Part shown: one piece after another, positions 13,379 to 15,321 of the stretch
Layout of the letters: each line of letters begins with the position of its first letter
How positions within the stretch are numbered: position 1 is the first letter of the stretch
Position numbers and translations under genes: made by a program
Notes under the pieces: generated by a model
The model's database searches: none
The model's input: only the letters and a program-made list of their open reading frames with translations
What the model was told of the DNA's origin: nothing
DNA from: SVFI01 sp045588655
GTDB lineage: Bacteria > Bacillota > Clostridia > Lachnospirales > Lachnospiraceae
Length of the DNA stretch: 15,321 bases
Assembly: GCA_045588655.1 (NCBI GenBank)
Contig: JAZNEP010000016.1
Coordinates: 1 to 15,321, forward strand
Direction: 5' to 3'

Positions 13379-14821
13379 CTAAACCGTACTGAATGCCGGC
13401 CAATAAGTCAGCATCAGATAACATAATACTGACATAGAAAGAATCACCAGCACTGTCATCTTCCCCCCTTCTTTCAGCATATACTTCGGCTGCAAGCCAT
13501 AGCCGACCGGAATCGCACGGATAGAGGTCGGAAGCATATAAGATAGATTTACTCCGACCGAAGCAATATATACGTACGGGATCGGGTTTTGTCCGACTCC
13601 CTGCATGATGGAAATGACAATCGGTATTGAAACCGCTGCCGTCGCCGTGTTGGAAGTTACATCGGACATAAGGAGCGTCACTGTAATAATGACCAATACC
13701 GTGACAAAACCGCCCGTCAGATGAAACGAAGAAACCATAGCACCAATCGCATCTGCTGCCCCGGACTCTTTGATCAGGGTACCTGCTGCCAGACCACCGG
13801 CAAAAATATAGATCATTTCCCACACAATCTTGGTCTGTACGGACTTCCATACCATGAGACGCTCTCCGTCTTTATTCGCAACCAGGAAAGAAACAATCGC
13901 GCAAATCACAAAGGAGTATGCCGGCTTTAATCCCGGAAGATAATCCTGATAGAACTGTCTGGTAAAGGATAAAACCGTGGCAAGCGCAAATAGGAACAAC
14001 GAAATCTTCTCCTCAAATCCCATCTTCGGAAACTTATTGTACTGCTCAATAAAATATTCTTTGGAACCACCGAGTTCCTCCTTCTTCTTTACATCACAAA
14101 TCATAAAAAGGATGTTACTTACAAGAAGCACAAGCATAATCGGGAAGAAACGAATCACCCAGGAACTGTACATATATTCCTCTCCTGTCAACTGCTGCAG
14201 GTAGTCTACCGTAACAAGGTTCATGGCACCACCCAAAGGAGATGTCAGACCACCGAGACCTGCTGCATACGCGATTGTCAGCAAAAGTTTGGAACCAATT
14301 TTACTGTTTTTAATGTCACCTTCGCCTATGTAATTAAGCATCGATACCGCGATTGGTGTAACCGTGGCACACACAACGGCATTTGGAAGTACTGCCGAAA
14401 GCAATGCCGAAAGCAAGAACCAGAAAATGAGCTGCGCTCTGAAATTTGTTCCCACCATGCGAAGGAATGTCGCTGCAATTCTGCGGTCAAGCCCTGTCTG
14501 CTCCCATGACACAGTCAAAATAGATGCACCGAGCAAAAGCAAAATCGTTTCCGACGCATAATTAGCAATCACCGGTGCCATATCCGTCATCTGTAACAAT
14601 GCATTGAGTGCAATCGGTAAAAATGCGGTTACTGCATAATCGACAGGTCCTGTCACCCACCAGTACGCCATCCAGGCAACCGTTCCGACTGCCGCGCGAC
14701 TCTCAAACGTTGTAAAAACAGACTCCGGCAATAATATAGCAAACAAGATCAACAGTACCGGTCCAATCATCAAGTGAATCAAACGTTTTTTGTTCATAGT
14801 TCTTTTGTCATTTCCTTCCAT
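13379..14821 (-). CDS. Divergent SLC13/DASS-type sodium:anion symporter
   Basis: Up to 480 residues with about 11 hydrophobic segments. The overall plan is that of divalent anion:Na+ symporters (INDY type), which take up dicarboxylates, citrate or sulfate. The second SNT motif is intact (DVTSNTATAAVSIP, SNT at 390-392), but the first is LPNAVVCATVTP (145-156), keeping only the Asn. The usual TPPN elements are also replaced: SPLGGAMNLV (194-203) and MLPTSIRAIPVG (429-440). Substrate and coupling ion therefore cannot be assigned. The start is uncertain: ATG 14821 has no ribosome site and would lie about 8 bases from the predicted transcription start, while ATG 14797 (residue 9) has AAGGA 15 bases upstream and may be the real start. 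Confidence 0.8.
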   Translation of the reverse strand: MEGNDKRTMNKKRLIHLMIGPVLLILFAILLPESVFTTFESRAAVGTVAWMAYWWVTGPVDYAVTAFLPIALNALLQMTDMAPVIANYASETILLLLGASILTVSWEQTGLDRRIAATFLRMVGTNFRAQLIFWFLLSALLSAVLPNAVVCATVTPIAVSMLNYIGEGDIKNSKIGSKLLLTIAYAAGLGGLTSPLGGAMNLVTVDYLQQLTGEEYMYSSWVIRFFPIMLVLLVSNILFMICDVKKKEELGGSKEYFIEQYNKFPKMGFEEKISLFLFALATVLSFTRQFYQDYLPGLKPAYSFVICAIVSFLVANKDGERLMVWKSVQTKIVWEMIYIFAGGLAAGTLIKESGAADAIGAMVSSFHLTGGFVTVLVIITVTLLMSDVTSNTATAAVSIPIVISIMQGVGQNPIPYVYIASVGVNLSYMLPTSIRAIPVGYGLQPKYMLKEGGKMTVLVILSMSVLCYLMLTYWPAFSTV

Positions 14822-14835
14822 AACATACTATTAAA

Positions 14836-14865
14836 TTAATACCATAAAATAGGGAATAATGTCAA
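14836..14865 (-). promoter_or_regulatory. Promoter of the SLC13-like gene
   Basis: Minus strand TTGACA (14865-14860), 18-base spacer, TATTAA (14841-14836). The -35 box shares its first bases with the T-run of the 14864-14892 terminator. Confidence 0.5.
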
Positions 14866-14892
14866 AAAAGAACCGTTATTCACGGTTCTTTT
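14864..14892 (-). terminator. Terminator without a visible gene to serve
   Basis: AAAAGAACCGT (14866-14876) and ACGGTTCTTTT (14882-14892) form an 11-bp stem with a 5-base loop. The minus strand has six T after it, against four on the plus strand, so it favours minus-strand transcripts entering from the right. No minus-strand gene is visible there. Confidence 0.7.
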
Positions 14893-14917
14893 GCGGTTTA
14901 CTGTAGTTTTATTTATA

Positions 14918-14946
14918 TTGACAACAACTCGCTTTTCTTCTATAAT
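14918..14946 (+). promoter_or_regulatory. Perfect-consensus promoter upstream of the TnpV-family gene
   Basis: TTGACA (14918-14923), a 17-base spacer and TATAAT (14941-14946) match SigA consensus at all 12 positions. Start near 14953 leaves a leader of about 100 bases before the ATG at 15056. Confidence 0.85.
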
Positions 14947-14950
14947 TTCC

Positions 14951-15015
14951 TCGCAATCTAATCTGCGAATATTCACATATCCGCAAACAAAATCCTTGGC
15001 AATTCGCCATTTTTT
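14951..15015 (+). promoter_or_regulatory. Structured leader with competing hairpins and a T-run
   Basis: TCGCA (14951-14955) can pair with TGCGA (14964-14968). The same TGCG (14964-14967) can instead pair with CGCA (14982-14985), extended by ATAT/ATAT across one mismatch (14969-14980). Then TGGC (14997-15000) and GCCA (15006-15009) form a short stem followed by six T (15010-15015). This has the outline of an attenuator, but the last stem is only 4 bp. Confidence 0.35.
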
Positions 15016-15055
15016 CACACCATAACTAAAATATATACGAAAGGAGTTGAATCAA

Positions 15056-15321
15056 ATGAAAATTACTTACAGAAATGAAAACGGAATTATGATTCCGAAT
15101 TTAAAGGTTCCCGATGCACCTAAAACATCTCTCGGTATATACGGCAGAATGCGAAGAGATTATCTTAAACAAAATCATCGCAGCATTTACTCTGCCATGA
15201 TGCTCAAAGGTACGTTGCTCGCTCACCTTGTTGAGATTGACAAAACCTGCCACGAGGAGTTCGAAATCCGTGTCAAAGCAATGTCGGATGCACAGGGTAT
15301 CACGGAAGAACTAAAAGCAAA
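15056..15321 (+). CDS. TnpV-family transposon-encoded protein, 3' end outside window
   Basis: The ATG at 15056 is preceded by AAGGAG (15041-15046) at 9 bases, and the frame stays open to the window edge, giving 88 residues. MKITYRNENGIMIPNLKVP, then SLGIYGRMRRDYLKQNH and the later DAQGITEELKA match my recollection of the TnpV family (about 110-130 residues), small proteins often found in integrative and conjugative elements and transposons of Clostridia; their role is not well defined. About 30-40 residues are likely missing. The gene points to a mobile element, or its remnant, beginning near 14.9 kb and continuing beyond the window. No transposase, recombinase or terminal repeats are visible here, so the element's boundary is inference. 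Confidence 0.75.
   Translation, partial: MKITYRNENGIMIPNLKVPDAPKTSLGIYGRMRRDYLKQNHRSIYSAMMLKGTLLAHLVEIDKTCHEEFEIRVKAMSDAQGITEELKA

Noticed and set aside
13362..13850. 162-codon minus-strand frame overlapping the SLC13-like gene
   Set aside because: Same strand, other frame of a clear membrane transporter; no independent ribosome site and Cys/Asp/Tyr-rich shadow composition.
14836..15018. 60-codon minus-strand frame right of the SLC13-like gene
   Set aside because: No ribosome site before its GTG, it overlaps a perfect plus-strand promoter and a terminator hairpin. It could be a remnant of a displaced gene, but nothing in it is recognisable.

Overview
The window reads as a low-GC Firmicutes chromosome, most likely a gut or rumen Lachnospiraceae (Coprococcus- or Butyrivibrio-like). 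This rests on the cellobiose phosphorylase, the adjacent ptb-buk butyrate genes, the secA-prfB order, SigA-type promoters, AGGAGG-type ribosome sites and a TnpV-family gene at the right edge. The genus is inference.

Layout: (1) 1-1156, 3' part of a GH94 cellobiose phosphorylase, plus strand, with a strong terminator. (2) 1157-1888, a 732-base gene-free stretch packed with repeats: an 11/12-nt T-rich array, four copies of a TTTCGGWGGYC motif with 63/94/63 spacing, a hairpin, and nine 15-nt units. (3) 1889-4489, a cardiolipin synthase gene (minus) divergent from a MerR-family regulator (plus); the regulator's stop is followed by a second, unrelated 15-nt array. (4) 4575-4756, a tRNA-Arg(ACG) gene with terminator and promoter. 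(5) 4801-8533, secA then prfB on the minus strand; prfB needs a programmed +1 frameshift. (6) 8693-10850, ptb-buk with promoter and terminator. (7) 10964-11394, a small heptad-repeat coiled-coil protein. (8) 11408-14865, a Na/Pi-cotransporter-like protein with a PhoU-like tail and a divergent SLC13/DASS-like anion transporter, both minus. (9) 14866-15321, an orphan terminator, a perfect-consensus promoter with a structured leader, and the start of a TnpV-family gene cut by the window edge.

The genes are mainly housekeeping and central metabolism: cellobiose phosphorolysis, cardiolipin synthesis, protein export, translation termination, terminal butyrate synthesis and anion uptake. I see no clear new defence or mobile system. 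The items most worth a second look are non-coding: three unrelated intergenic tandem arrays, the TTTCGGWGGYC cluster, an inverted repeat sitting on the tRNA-Arg promoter, three places where a hairpin and a promoter share bases, and the TnpV leader.
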